Made by a program: the position numbers and the translations under genes | Shown: piece by piece, positions 1 to 10,983 of the stretch | How the letters are laid out: every line of letters begins with the position of its first letter | How positions within the stretch are numbered: position 1 is the stretch's first letter | Origin: Musa acuminata AAA Group | Taxonomy: Eukaryota; Streptophyta; Magnoliopsida; Zingiberales; Musaceae | Assembly: GCF_036884655.1 (NCBI RefSeq) | Contig: NC_088355.1 | Location: forward strand, 39,375,001 to 39,439,000 | Length of the DNA: 64,000 nt | Direction of reading: 5' to 3' | Notes under the pieces: generated by a model | What the model saw: only the letters and a program-made list of their open reading frames with translations | The model's database searches: none | Told to the model about the DNA's origin: nothing

Positions 1-176
1 TTTAGTTCGACTTCTTGTATTGCACACAACAACAATCTATTTTTCTACTTTTGTACAGTTACATGTAGTTGTGAAAGGCCATAACAATGTCAGTAACAAG
101 TAGCGAAGATCACGCATCACCACCCTTCAACTGCCTGCACAGATCACCCTCTCCATCTCCTTCCTCCTCCTCCGCC

Positions 177-183
177 CTATAAG
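177..183 (+). promoter_or_regulatory. Putative TATA box of lipase copy 1
   Basis: CTATAAG follows a pyrimidine-rich patch (CTCC/TCC repeats at 150-175), an arrangement common in plant core promoters. It lies 111 bp before the chosen ATG at 294. A start site about 30 bp downstream (inferred, near 205-215) would leave an out-of-frame upstream ATG at 190 outside the mRNA. The same box is at the same place in all three lipase copies. Confidence 0.5.
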
Positions 184-293
184 AAGGCCATGAACGAGGT
201 TTCATCCTTCACCGACTTCCTCCTCACCCTCCTCACTATAACAAGGCCAATCCTTGGTGAAGTAGGTGATCTCATCCTTGGCTTACCTCCAAC

Positions 294-1934
294 ATGGGAT
301 TCCGTTGCTGGCTTCTCGTCATCACCTTCGTCCTCTCCATGGGCTTCCATTGCGAGCTGGCCGGAGCTCACGGACGACGGCAGCTGCTGCAGAGTCTCGA
401 GGCTGCGGATGACGGCGTGTGCACCGCCGTGGTGAGCCCTCAGGGTTACGAGTGCCAAGAATATGAGGTAGCCGAGGGCAGATAAATGTGGATGGATGGA
501 TGGATGATTGATGCGGGCATGGCATGAGTGGTTGAAGCTTGCTGCGTTGCGTCCCTTGCAGGTGAAGACGCAAGATGGGTACATACTGACAATGCACAGG
601 ATCCCACAAGGAAGAGGAGGCGGCAGCGCGGGGAAGAGGCAGCCTGTGCTGCTCCAACATGGAGTCCTCATGGTACGTTTCCTCGAGCAATCTGCATGTG
701 TTGCCATGCATGCATGTACGTACAGTACGTTGTCGTCTTCGTCATTCTTCTTCTGATTATCGACGCATGATGGATGAATGATGGCAGGACGGGATGACAT
801 GGCTTCTGAATCCACCTCAACAATCACTGGCTTTCGTACTTGCAGACAACGGATTCGATGTCTGGATCACACACGGCAGGGGCACCAGGTGGAGCCGTCG
901 CCATGAGTCTCTCGATACATCAAACCCGGTTGGTCATCTTCTCTACAATGCTGATTATGAAGTCTTGAGCAGGTTCATCATCCTGTTGTTGTCTCGCAGG
1001 CTTATTGGGCGTGGTCATGGGATGAGTTGGCCAGCTTTGATTTGCCTGCCACTGTGGGTTTTGTATTCCGGAAAACTGGGCGGAAGCTGCACTATGTTGG
1101 TCACTCCATGGTAGGAGACTTTTCGTACTTTAATGCCAAACATGTCATTCTTCCTTCCACTTTGAATTACTTTTCATGTATGTTCTGCTACTTACTGCCA
1201 CCACTACAACTACAACAACTGACTGACGTTGGATGATGCTACAGGGAACTCTGACAGCTCTATCAGCATTCTCCGAGGGGAAGCTGGTGGATAAGATCAA
1301 GTCAGCTGCCCTTTTGACTCCGGTGGCCTATCTGACTTACATGACAACTCCAATCGGGAGAGCTGCAGGCAGCGCATTCTCAGGAGAAGTAAGAACGAGT
1401 TCACAACACTCTTTGAATTTTTCTGTCATCAAGGGAGGGAGGAAGCTACACACAGTATCTTCTTCTAATTTACCTACGTCCAGAGGTGTGTCATAGCTTT
1501 CTTGCTTTTTCTTGCAGATGTTGGGAGCACTTGGAGTGGGAGAATTTGATCCTAAAGGGTACGTAAACTAACACATCCCTCTTGTTGTTGTCAAAAGAAA
1601 ATGTGCTGACAAAAGCATCAGAGGCCTTATCGACATGACCGACCGACCATACATTGAGTGATGTTATCGTTAAAGCTCTTCCTTCTAATTCAACTGTCTT
1701 CCCTAATGGATAAGCAGGGCAGTCGGAACCAATTATTTGGAGTTCGTCTGCGCTATGCCGGGCGTGAACTGCTACGACCTTATGGCATCATTCACAGGTA
1801 CGCACAAATTATTCCGCTGATAATATTCCGCCCGCAACATATGTTTGATTTGACTTTAATCATATATGTATTTATTATTGTAGTCTTTCAATTAATTTAC
1901 ATATGTGTAATGGCTTTTCCTTCCTTATTCTGCA

Positions 1935-1969
<35 letters not shown>

Positions 1970-2506
1970 TTTGGATGTAGGGCCAAACTGCTGCCTCAAT
2001 TACTCCACTGTTGACATGTACTTGAAGTATGAACTCCAGCCGACATCCGTGAGGACACTCGTCCATTTTTTACAGAGTCAGTCAGTCAGTCTGATACAAA
2101 TCCAAAATATCATTCATATATTTGAGCTACTTAGATTTCTTTCTCACAAAAGAGTATGTAAAACTTTCTTTGACCACTCACAGCGATCAGAAGTGGAGTG
2201 ATAACAAAATACGACTACGGGAGCAGTATGGCCAACATGGTTGCGTATGGGCAGAGCAGCCCACCCGAGTACCACATGCCCAACATTCCACACCACCTGC
2301 CGCTGCTGCTCAGCTACGGCGGCGGTGACATGCTGTCGGACGTCAAGGACGTGCAGCTGCTGTTGAAAGATCTCCGCAACCATGACGCCGACAAGCTCGT
2401 GGCTCAGCTGGTGAAGGAGTACGCACATCTGGACTTCGTGATGGGGGTGAATGCCAAGCAGGTCGTCTACGACGGCCTCATCGCATTCTTCGGCAAACAC
2501 GGTTGA
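294..2506 (+). CDS. Acid lipase / triacylglycerol lipase 2-like, tandem copy 1
   Basis: Secreted or vacuolar alpha/beta-hydrolase of the plant acid-lipase family, predicted to hydrolyse acyl esters. Nine exons: 294-467, 562-672, 788-928, 1000-1110, 1245-1388, 1518-1558, 1718-1797 (or from 1715), 1981-2076, 2184-2506. All have GT/AG borders and phases join without a stop, giving 406 aa (407 with the alternative acceptor). Seen: a hydrophobic N-terminus (residues 1-25) like a signal peptide; the oxyanion-type QHGVL at 90-94; [15 protein letters not shown]; the nucleophile motif GHSMG split over exons 4/5 (Ser178); and likely Asp348 (GGGDMLSD) and His381 (EYAHLDF) completing the triad. The ATG at 294 was chosen because it begins the signal-like segment and stays in frame with exon 2. 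Nearly identical to copy 3. Substrate unknown. The fold assignment is firm; exact ends are inferred. Confidence 0.88.
1937..1965 (+). repeat. (CA)n microsatellite in intron 7 of lipase copy 1
   Basis: An uninterrupted CA run of about 29 bp, 15 bp before the exon 8 acceptor. Copy 3 has the same run at 15538-15566 and apparently the same length, since the coordinate offset between the copies does not change across it. Copy 2 has only a degenerate short CA stretch there. Confidence 0.9.
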
Positions 2507-3500
2507 TGGGTTTCTTCCCGGTGCGGTGCTTAATTATAACTATACGCGATTGCTGTTGACTTGACATTCTTTGTGTACTCACTCTGTGAGAGATTCATGT
2601 AGAAAGGGAGGCGAAAGAGAAATAAATCATATATCTCCATATAATAAATCATATGTCTAACCAGTCGAATCACCATCCATGCTATAACCCTTTTCCACCG
2701 TTTCGGCTTCCACTAAGTGGTATCGCATCCGATGCCTCGTCGTCAATCGAAAGAATATCTATCATAACACGAGTAGATTGGTGATAAATCTGGGTTAATC
2801 TCTAGTGCTGTTGTTGCTACATATCTTCTTTGGTGCGTGTGGAGGGTGAGGAATGAGTTAGTTTTCCAATAAAAATGCATGTTGGTGTATAGTATTTTTT
2901 TATGAAGCTATTGCTTCTACCTTGGCAAATGACATCGCCAAATTGCTTGACAGTCGTAGTTAAGGTTTAATTCAAAGATATGTTTCTTAGTATAAGAAAC
3001 CAAATAAAGAAAATCATAGAAAAGTTTTTTAACCCTAAAAACATAAGGCTCACCTCTCTCTAAAAAATAAGGGTTGTGCCCCCCATCTAAAGTGGAATAA
3101 AAAAAGGCCTTTAGCAAATAGTCAATCGGCCACAGTTTTGTTGTCTCAAAGTAGCAAGGAGAAAAGAGAGTGAAGAATTTTGCACTGCTGCTGGAGCCAA
3201 CTTCTTCCGGTCACAAACTTCTTCGTATAACTATTGTGAGAAGTCCACAATGCTGACTACCTACTTCCCAAATTTTACCTGCCTAAAAGTACCGATGTGT
3301 TGTCTAAAAACAATCTACATTTTCACGCACCCATGATGAGATATTTATTTTAATATATATAACTATAGTAACAAGGATAGGGTGATGCTTGAACGACTTA
3401 TGTTGACCAGACATGTTCGCATGATTGAAATCGTTTTTCCGAACCAATAATGATAAAGATATATCATGGACACGATTCAAAAGACTTATACGAGAATATT
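2507..3500. other. 3' flank of lipase copy 1, shared with copy 2
   Basis: After the stop, the sequence up to about 3010 is clearly homologous to 8831-9325 after copy 2: the 3' UTR-like stretch with an AATAAATCATATATCTCC motif, and the stretch with AATAAAAATGCATGTTGGTG. Polyadenylation-like AATAAA occurs near 2621 and 2868. From about 3010 to 3500 the sequence is AT-rich and I recognise nothing in it. Confidence 0.6.
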
Positions 3501-4660
3501 TGGTTATTAGACTTGGGACATCAAGGATATCCTGTGCGAGTATTCCACTCTTAGATACCAAACTTATAGGTCTAGATGTTTTAAATATAGCACAACCAGT
3601 TATCGAGAGTGGTAGCCAATTTTATGAAGGCTATTGAATGTCAATAGAGGATCATCCACTCTCAGTGTTATAAAAGGAATATCTTATGTGTTCTTGCTCA
3701 GACAAATCCCTCACTATGGTCATTCGAATTGTGAGAGAAAGAGTTTTTCAGGAGAATCTGATTAGAGCGAGACTCGAGTAGAAACTGTTTGGGCCGGATA
3801 GTACCATGTCTAGTATACAGTCTTTGATATATTAGATGGATGAGGGACTATAGGTATAGGATAACTGATGATAGACAGGTCCAATGGATTGGATTCTCCT
3901 ACATCGTCTGGGGACTATGACATAGTGGTCTAGTACGTCCGTAGTCGTTGAGTTAAGTAAATTATTATAGAGATAATAATTTACCAAGCAAGAAAGAGTT
4001 TTAACCGATATGATTCATGACTAGCTCGATATTGGACCTAAAGGGTCACACGCATATGGTAGGCATTACGACAAATAGAAGTTCATATATGAGATATCCG
4101 CTAGAGCCCCTATCTTATTGGATATCCAATAAACTCCTGAATTTTTGGATCCTATAAATGAGATCCGATAAGAGTAAATAATAGATTATTGGATAGAGAT
4201 CCACTAATCTAAGATGCTTGGATAGTTGGATGGAGATCCAATACCCAATAGGGCAAGAGCCATTAGGGTTAAGTTGACAGGAGGCTCTATAAATAGGATT
4301 GAACCAAAGATTTATATGCTAGAGCTTCTCTTAGTTGTCACTTTCTATTCTCCTCTCCCCTTCTCCTCCTCGAATAGTAGGCCTGGAGATTTGAGGAGCA
4401 TCGTGGCTGCCCTAAAGTGTGGATCACTACTAGAGAGGAGAATGCTTGACCTCCTTCACCCACTCCTACAGATCTGTAGGGATTCAGGGATATACGATCT
4501 CCCTATGTGACACAATCTTTCATATACGTAGTTTTCAATTTTGTGAATTTTGTATACCAATCTTCATACGATGACAAACATAATTTATGAAAAATTTGAG
4601 GATTTTTGTTTTCGGTTCTTCCGTTGCACATGTGATGTCGCCCCTAGATTTTCCTACACA
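3500..4660 (+). mobile_element. Copia-type LTR (5'-truncated), + orientation
   Basis: Homologous by eye, in inverse orientation, to the LTR at 10984-12583 and to the solo LTR at 41216-42272. Shared landmarks include the stretch GAGGATCATCCACT, the segment with GAGCGAGACTCGAGTAGAAAC, a TATA-like CTATAAATAGG near 4288, and an end ATGTCGCCC...TTTTCCTACA near 4658. About 380 bp corresponding to the LTR start are missing. No internal Copia coding region is attached; a decayed Gypsy integrase follows instead, so this is a solo or truncated LTR next to or inside an older element. Confidence 0.7.
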
Positions 4661-4739
4661 AAAATCGTAGGAAACTTTAGCATGAGCAAAACCTTGGAGA
4701 ACTTGTAATTATATGTTTATTAGCCCTAGATGTAGCAGG

Positions 4740-5760
4740 ACTTGGCTCAATTCATATGAGGATGCATCCTTTGTAGCACTTCAAAACCAACTAAACGAAA
4801 ATCGGGGTTGTATACTCCATTGCCCGTTCCATCATGATCATGGGAGAGCATATCTATGGACTTCTTAAGAGGTCTGCCTATGATGAAATGGGGACACGAC
4901 TATCTATTTGTGGTGGTCGATAGGTTTTCAAAAATGGTGGGGCTCATGCCTTACAAGAAGACAATAATCAAAGGAATAGCCCGATTATTCTTCTAACACA
5001 TGTGGACACATTTTGACCTTACAAGTTCAATCGTGTTAGATCATGACGGGCATGTCTCGAGCAGCTTTTGGAGTTCACTTTGAACCACTATAGATACTAA
5101 ATCGAAGAGGAGCACAGCCTTCCATCCATAAGCTGATGGCCAAAACGAGGTAGTGAACTACACTATGGTTCAACGCCTTTGAGGATACAACTCTGACACC
5201 TAAAGAAATGAGATGAAAGCTTACCATACCATCAGTTTGCTTTCAATCGGGTAGTGCATAGTTCTACTAGCAAGTCACCATTAAGAGATATGTTTGGGTT
5301 ATTTATGTCAAGGACTTTTTGTTTTGCTATTTACGATAGAATTAGAATCAACTACCTCCCATAAAAGCAATGCAATTCAACAAGCCCGAAATTTTTTAAA
5401 GAACATTCGCAAGGTGCATGAAGAGGTTGAGAAGCAACTTTAGCGAAGCCAATAGAAATATAAAGAATGACACGATCGACAATGTGTCAAAGGATGATTC
5501 TATGAAGGAGACCTTGCATGGCCATATATTAGGAATGAACGATTCAAAGGTGAAGCAAAGAAGTTAAAGCTCATCCAATATGGATCGTTCAAAGTCTTGA
5601 AGAGGATCGGAGACAATACATGCCAACTCAAGTTATCGCCCTCCATGGAGATATACTCAATTGTGAATATTGAGAACTTAATGTTGTTCAAGCCTTCAAT
5701 GCTAGATGATGAGCCAAGCGAGATGCTACCATCCATCAAAGATTTGGTGATCGATTAAGA
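4740..5760 (+). mobile_element. Decayed Ty3/Gypsy integrase remnant
   Basis: Conceptual + strand translation, with several frameshifts and stops, gives integrase core landmarks: SISMDFLRGLP, DYLFVVVDRFSKM, a degraded HPxADGQNEVVN block, then the C-terminal part FAFNRVVHSSTSKSP, KVHEEVEKQL and RFKGEAKKLKLIQYGSFKVL ending in YSIVNIENLMLF. This is the usual order of a Gypsy integrase catalytic core followed by its C-terminal domain. Gag, protease and RT are absent. It lies between lipase copies 1 and 2 and is certainly non-functional. Confidence 0.8.
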
Positions 5761-6600
5761 GAAGCCCCTCGAAGAGGACACTATCATCGAGGAAAAGTCT
5801 ACTATCACTCGATGAGACATCAAAGTTGTCTTATAAGTTGGAAGCATAGGGCAAAAACCAAGTGCAGCAAGTTGTTTCTATAAAAGATAGGGAAATATAA
5901 AGGATCAAGTTCGTTTGAGAAGCTACCAAATGCTTGAGGTGGTTGCAAACTATAAAAAATGAAGGTCGAATGAGATTTTCGATATGATCCCTCCGATTGC
6001 TTAGTTAAATTCTCGAGGTGACATGAGTAATAGAGATGGAAAGCAATCAAACCTCGATAAATGTGTTCGAAGCTGACTTATATAGATTTGTTCTTATGGA
6101 TAGGGAAATATTTATAATGCATAAAAAATATTTGGATTCGACCGACATGGCATATTTTCAGTGGCTTGGCATTGTCATTTTCTACTAACGTGGCTACCAC
6201 GAGTAGGGCTGGATAGGAATATCACCCTATCATCAATAATAAATTGGAATAAAAGTAAACTAATGGTTCACTGAAAAATATGAAGAGTTTAAATTTACCT
6301 CAATTTCTTTTATTTCACACAACCGCAATCTAATTTTCAATATTTGTGGAGTTACATGTAGTTGTGAAAAAAGGTCACAACAACAAACCATTAACAACAA
6401 CAACAAAAACAACAAAATTAGACCAACGGAATATGAAAATTATATGACTTTTTATGTCTTAAAGTGTTGATAGAATAAGATTTGGGTGGATTAAATGCCA
6501 GTTTTTGAGAGCTGTTAACACGTAGCGAGAATCACATATCACCACCCTTCAACTGCCTGCACAGATCATCCTCGCCATCTCCTTCCTCCTCCTCCTCCTC
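5761..6600. other. Upstream region of lipase copy 2
   Basis: From about 6205 this matches the region upstream of copy 3 (from about 13345): TAGGAATATCA, CACCCTATCA, ATGGTTCAC, AGAGTTTAAATTTA, then the leader shared with copy 1. It contains an insertion relative to copies 1 and 3 around 6366-6490 (CAACAACAACAA-rich and AT-rich). 5761-6200 is the degenerate tail of the Gypsy remnant, with no recognisable gene. Confidence 0.5.
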
Positions 6601-6604
6601 CGCC

Positions 6605-6611
6605 CTATAAG
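6605..6611 (+). promoter_or_regulatory. Putative TATA box of lipase copy 2
   Basis: CTATAAG after a CTC-rich pyrimidine patch, at the same position relative to the gene start as in copies 1 and 3. Confidence 0.5.
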
Positions 6612-6721
6612 AAGGCCATGAACGAGGTCTCATCCTTCATCCACTTCCTCCTCATCCTTCTCCCCGTAAGAAGACCAATCCTTGGTGAAGGAGGTGATCT
6701 CACCTTTCGCTTACCTCCAAC

Positions 6722-8830
6722 ATGGGATTCCGTTGCTTTAACTGGCGTCTCGTCATCTTCTTCGTCCTCTCCACGGGCTTCCAGGGCGAGCTGGCTGGAG
6801 CTCACGGAAGACGGCAGCTGGTGCAAAGCCTCGAGGCGGCGGATGATGGGGTGTGCACCGCCGTGGTGAGCCCTCGGGGTTACGAGTGCCGAGAATATGA
6901 GGTAGCGGAGTGCAGATAAACGTGGATGGATTGATGATTTATGCGGGCATGGCATGAGTGGTTGAAGCTCGTTGCGTCTCTTGCAGGTGAAGACGCAAGA
7001 CGGGTACATACTGACCATGCACAGGATCCCACAAGGAAGAGGAGGCGGCAGCGCGGGCAAGAGGCAGCCGGTGCTGCTCCAACATGGAGTCCTCTCGGTA
7101 CGTTCCCATAAGCAATCTGAATGTGTTGCCATGCATGCAGGGTACGTTGTCTTCTTCGTCATTCTGATGATGATGATTGACGATCGATGAATGATGGCAG
7201 GACGGGTTGACATGGCTACTGAATCCACCTCAACAATCGCTGCCTTTCGTACTTGCAGACAACGGATTCGATGTATGGATTACACACGGCAGGGGCACCA
7301 GGTGGAGCCGTCGCCATGAGTCTCTCAAAACATCAGACACGGTTGGTCATCTTCTCTACGTTGCTGATTATGAAGTATTGAGCATCATCCTTTTGTTTGT
7401 CGGGTAGGCTTATTGGGCGTGGTCATGGGATGAGTTGGCCAGCTATGATTTGCCTGCTACTGTGGGTTTCGTATTCCGGAAAACTGGGCAGAAGCTGCAC
7501 TATGTTGGTCACTCCATGGTAGGAGACTTTACGTACTTTAATGCCAAACATGTCATTCTTCCTTCCACTTTGAATTACTTCGTATGTATGTTCTGCTACT
7601 TACTGCCACCACTACAACTACAACAACTGACAGACGTTGGATGATGCTACAGGGAACTCTGACAGCTCTATCAGCATTCTCCGAGGGGAAGCTGGTGGAT
7701 AAGATCAAGTCAGCTGCCCTTTTGACTCCGGTGGCCTATCTGACTTCCATGACAACTACGATCGGAAGAGCTGCAGCCAGCGCATTCGCAGGAGAAGTAA
7801 GAACGACGAGTTCACGACACTCGATTGATTTTTCTCATCAAGGGAGCTACATCATTCATTATCTTCCTCTTTAATTTTCCGACGTCCAGAGCTGTGTCAT
7901 AGCTTTCTTGTTTTTTTTTCTTGCAGATGTTGGGAGCGCTTGGAGTGGCAGAATTTGATCCTAAAGGGTACATAAACTAACATATCCCTCTTGTTGTCAA
8001 AAGAAAATGTGCTCTTCTAATTCAAGTGTGTTCCCTAATATGGATAAGCAGGGCAGTCGGAACCAAGTTTTTGGAGTCGGTCTGCGCTATGCCGGGGGTG
8101 AACTGCTACGACCTTATGGCATCATTAACAGGTACGTACAAATTATTCCGGTGATAATATTCCGCCGGCAACATAAGTTTGGTTTGAATTTAATCATATA
8201 TGTATTTATTATTGTAGTCTTCAATTAATTTACATATATGTGTATTGGCTTTTCCTTCCTTATTCTGCAACGCACACCCACACACTCACTTTGGATGTAG
8301 GGCCAAACTGCTGCCTCAATGACTCCACTGTTGACAAGTACTTGAAGTATGAACTCCAGCCTACATCCGTGAGGACACTCGTCCATTTTTCACAGAGTCA
8401 GTCAGTCTGATACAAATCTAAAATATTATGTATACCTTAGCTACTTAGATTTCTTCCTCACAAAGAGAGTGTATGTATACCTACCTGTCTTTGAGTACTC
8501 CCAGCATTCAGACGTGGAGTGATAACAAAATACGACCACGGGAGCAGTACGGCCAACATGGCTGCGTATGGGCAGAGCAGCCCACCCGAGTACCATTTGT
8601 CCAACATTCCACACCACCTGCCGCTGCTGCTCTGCTACGGCGGCGGGGACATGCTGTCGGACGTGAAGGACGTGCAGCTGCTGTTGAATGATCTCAGCAA
8701 CCATGACGCCGCCGACAAGCTCGTGGCTCGGCTGGTGAAGGAGTACGCACATCTGGACTTCGTGATGGGGGTGAATGCCAAGCAGGTCGTCTACGACGGC
8801 CTCATCGCATTCTTCGACAAACACAGTTGA
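6722..8830 (+). CDS. Acid lipase / triacylglycerol lipase 2-like, tandem copy 2
   Basis: Same nine-exon structure as copies 1 and 3: 6722-6901, 6987-7097, 7201-7341, 7408-7518, 7653-7796, 7927-7967, 8052-8131 (or from 8049), 8301-8396, 8505-8830. All borders are GT/AG and the joined frame is open, giving 409 aa. Catalytic residues are kept: GHSMG with Ser180, Asp350 in GGGDMLSD and His384 in EYAHLDF. It is longer by two residues in the signal region (exon 1) and one near the end. It differs from copies 1 and 3 by many scattered substitutions (for example HGVLS for HGVLM at the exon 2 end, DGLTW for DGMTW), so it split off earlier. Intron 4 ends in TAG rather than CAG. Probably functional. Confidence 0.86.
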
Positions 8831-10470
8831 TGGGCTTCTTCCCGCTGCAGTGCTTAATATTATAACTATACGCGATTGCTGCCGACTTGACATTCTTTGT
8901 GCACTCACTCCGCGGGAGATTCATGTACGAAGGGAGATGAAAGAGAAATAAATCATATATCTCCGTATAATAAATCATATGTTTAACCAATCGAATCGGC
9001 ATCCATGCTATATCCCTTTTCCACCGTTTCAGCTTCTACTAAGTGGCATCACATCCGATGAGTCGTCGTCAATCGAAACAGTATCTATCATAACACAAGT
9101 AGATTGGTGATAAATTTGGGTTGATCTATAGTGCTACATGTCTTCTTTGGTGCGTGTGGAGGGTGAGGAATGAGTTTGTTTTCCAATAAAAATGCATGTT
9201 GGTGTATAGTATTTTTTTTATAAAGCTGTTGCCTCTACCTTGGCAAATAACATGGCCAAATTGCTTGATTGTTGTAGGCAAGGTTTAATTCGAAGATAAG
9301 TTTCTTATAATAAGAAACCAAATATGGGTAGCCACGAGGAAAGCTGGTTACCGTAGTCCCAAGCAAGAAACATTGCAAATAATACATTGCTAAGCGAAAC
9401 ATTGCAGCAAGGAGTCGACCCTTTCGTATTGTGTTTCACATCAACATACCCACCTGCGAAGGCTCGATCAGTGCTAATGTGTTAAACTAATTGATAGATT
9501 AATTTTGATACTTATTTTAATGTATTTGTTTTGTGTTCACTATATGATTATAGGCCATACACAGGAGAAATATTAGAAGGATCATCCTAAACTCTTTCTG
9601 AAGAATGGAAGGAGAACAATCAGAATCGATATAAGGCAACTGCTACCGTAGAAGAAGATCAAACCAAACTAGCACTCGTTTCACACTTGCAATCGAGTCT
9701 ATCACTTATGGCTAGACCAAATGTTAGATATTTGAATCCAACCCTCGATCCAAAAGTTTGAGAAGAATTATTCACTCTCAAGATCCAAGTGAAACAAGAT
9801 ATCATCAATGCAATCATTAACATTGAAATCCAAAAGAATTTAATCTCGATAAGTTAATCGTAAAGTCTATATTGGTAGGATCGAGAAGTCATCTACTATC
9901 GTTGGGGTGGACATCCTTGTTAGGCAAAGGCAAAAGTGCTATCGATGGAGATCCTGTTAGGTCACTCATTCGAAGCGTCTACTGGAAAGTGCTCCATCCT
10001 TGTTAGGCAAAGGCAAAAGTGCTATCGATGGAGATCTGAGCATCCTTGTTAGGTCACTCATTCAAAGCGTCTATTGGATAGTGCTCCTGTGATACATCGA
10101 TCCTCATTATAATGCCAAAACGATAGAAAAAAAAAAGTATCGATAAACAACTTCTAATGATTTGACTAGCATCGAATGGTTGGTTGGTAGCTGCTGTGTG
10201 TATACAAGAAGCTCAAGTGATGATGTCCATTATCTCTCATAATTTGCTGCATTGAGATCTTGCAAACCCTATGGCCTATGCTGCATTGAACAGCTGCGAA
10301 GTCCTCGAAAGGCCTGCTTGCACATCTCAAATCATGGTGCTGCCACACCATGAATCTATATGGCCAGGTAAGAAGCCAGCTTTTATTTAAATAAAAAAAT
10401 ATATTTAATTTAATCCAAAAATAGATGTATTTTCACTAAAAAAAATTAATAAAATAAAATTGATTTCACA
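8831..10470. other. Spacer after lipase copy 2, with an internal ~90-bp tandem duplication
   Basis: 8831 to about 9325 is homologous to the 3' flank of copy 1. Beyond that I recognise no gene. At 9912-9993 and 9994-10092 a unit beginning CATCCTTGTTAGGCAAAGGC is repeated head to tail; the second unit carries a 13-bp insertion before TTAGGTCACTCATTC. The surrounding sequence (9600-10160) looks like decayed retroelement sequence but no domain could be read. Confidence 0.5.
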
Positions 10471-10543
10471 CGACTCTGCTGGGGATCGAACCCAGAATCT
10501 CTGGTTCCGTAGACCAGCGCCTTATCCATTGGGCAACAGAGTC
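10471..10543 (-). tRNA. tRNA-Arg (anticodon ACG)
   Basis: The reverse complement gives a 73-nt cloverleaf. Acceptor strands GACTCTG and CAGAGTC pair perfectly, followed by discriminator G. The D-arm region is CCAATGGATAAGG, the anticodon stem CTGGT/ACCAG encloses loop CTACGGA (anticodon ACG), and the T arm is TCTGG/TTCGATC/CCAGC, with one non-pairing T-stem position possible. The B box is GGTTCGATCC. There is no intron, and CCA is not encoded, as expected for a eukaryote. Downstream on the - strand are T-runs (ATTTTATTTT, complement of 10451-10460) able to stop RNA polymerase III. Likely functional. Confidence 0.95.
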
Positions 10544-10983
10544 GACAATATTCACGAGATTTAAACACTTTAGAATACCTTAGTAATTTTAATACGATAA
10601 TGAAAATTTTAATTTTCTTTCGAAGATGTTAATAAAAAATACTAAACCAAGCAAATCTTTTGCTGTTTTTTGATATATTCTTTATTTATCGACCTTTAGT
10701 CTTCTACGATTCTTCCTTTCTCATAGTCAAATAATTCTTATCTTGTATCGATAATGTTTTTACGTGTGATTTAAAGGTTTGAAACCTCATTAAAAATCTA
10801 ATGGAATAATATAACTTAACTTTGTGAAAAGTATTCTTATGATACTATAATAATATATGATTAAAATAAATAAATTGACATTTTTGTTCTCTGTTGTAAA
10901 AAAACAAAGTAGTTGTTTTATTAAAATTCACTTTCAAATATTTTTTTTATTCTTTACAAGAATACATGTATTTATAGGGAACT
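10544..10983. other. AT-rich spacer, nothing recognised
   Basis: Very AT-rich sequence between the tRNA gene and the Copia LTR. No ORF, repeat unit or RNA structure stood out. Confidence 0.6.

Noticed and set aside
190..435. MNEVSSF... frame as the lipase start
   Set aside because: It is out of frame with exon 2 and its ATG lies 7 bp after a TATA box; the frame starting at 294 gives the signal-like N-terminus and splices cleanly.
2144..2500. 118-codon - strand ORFs opposite lipase exon 9 (also at 8441 and 15745)
   Set aside because: Complement shadows of a conserved GC-rich exon.
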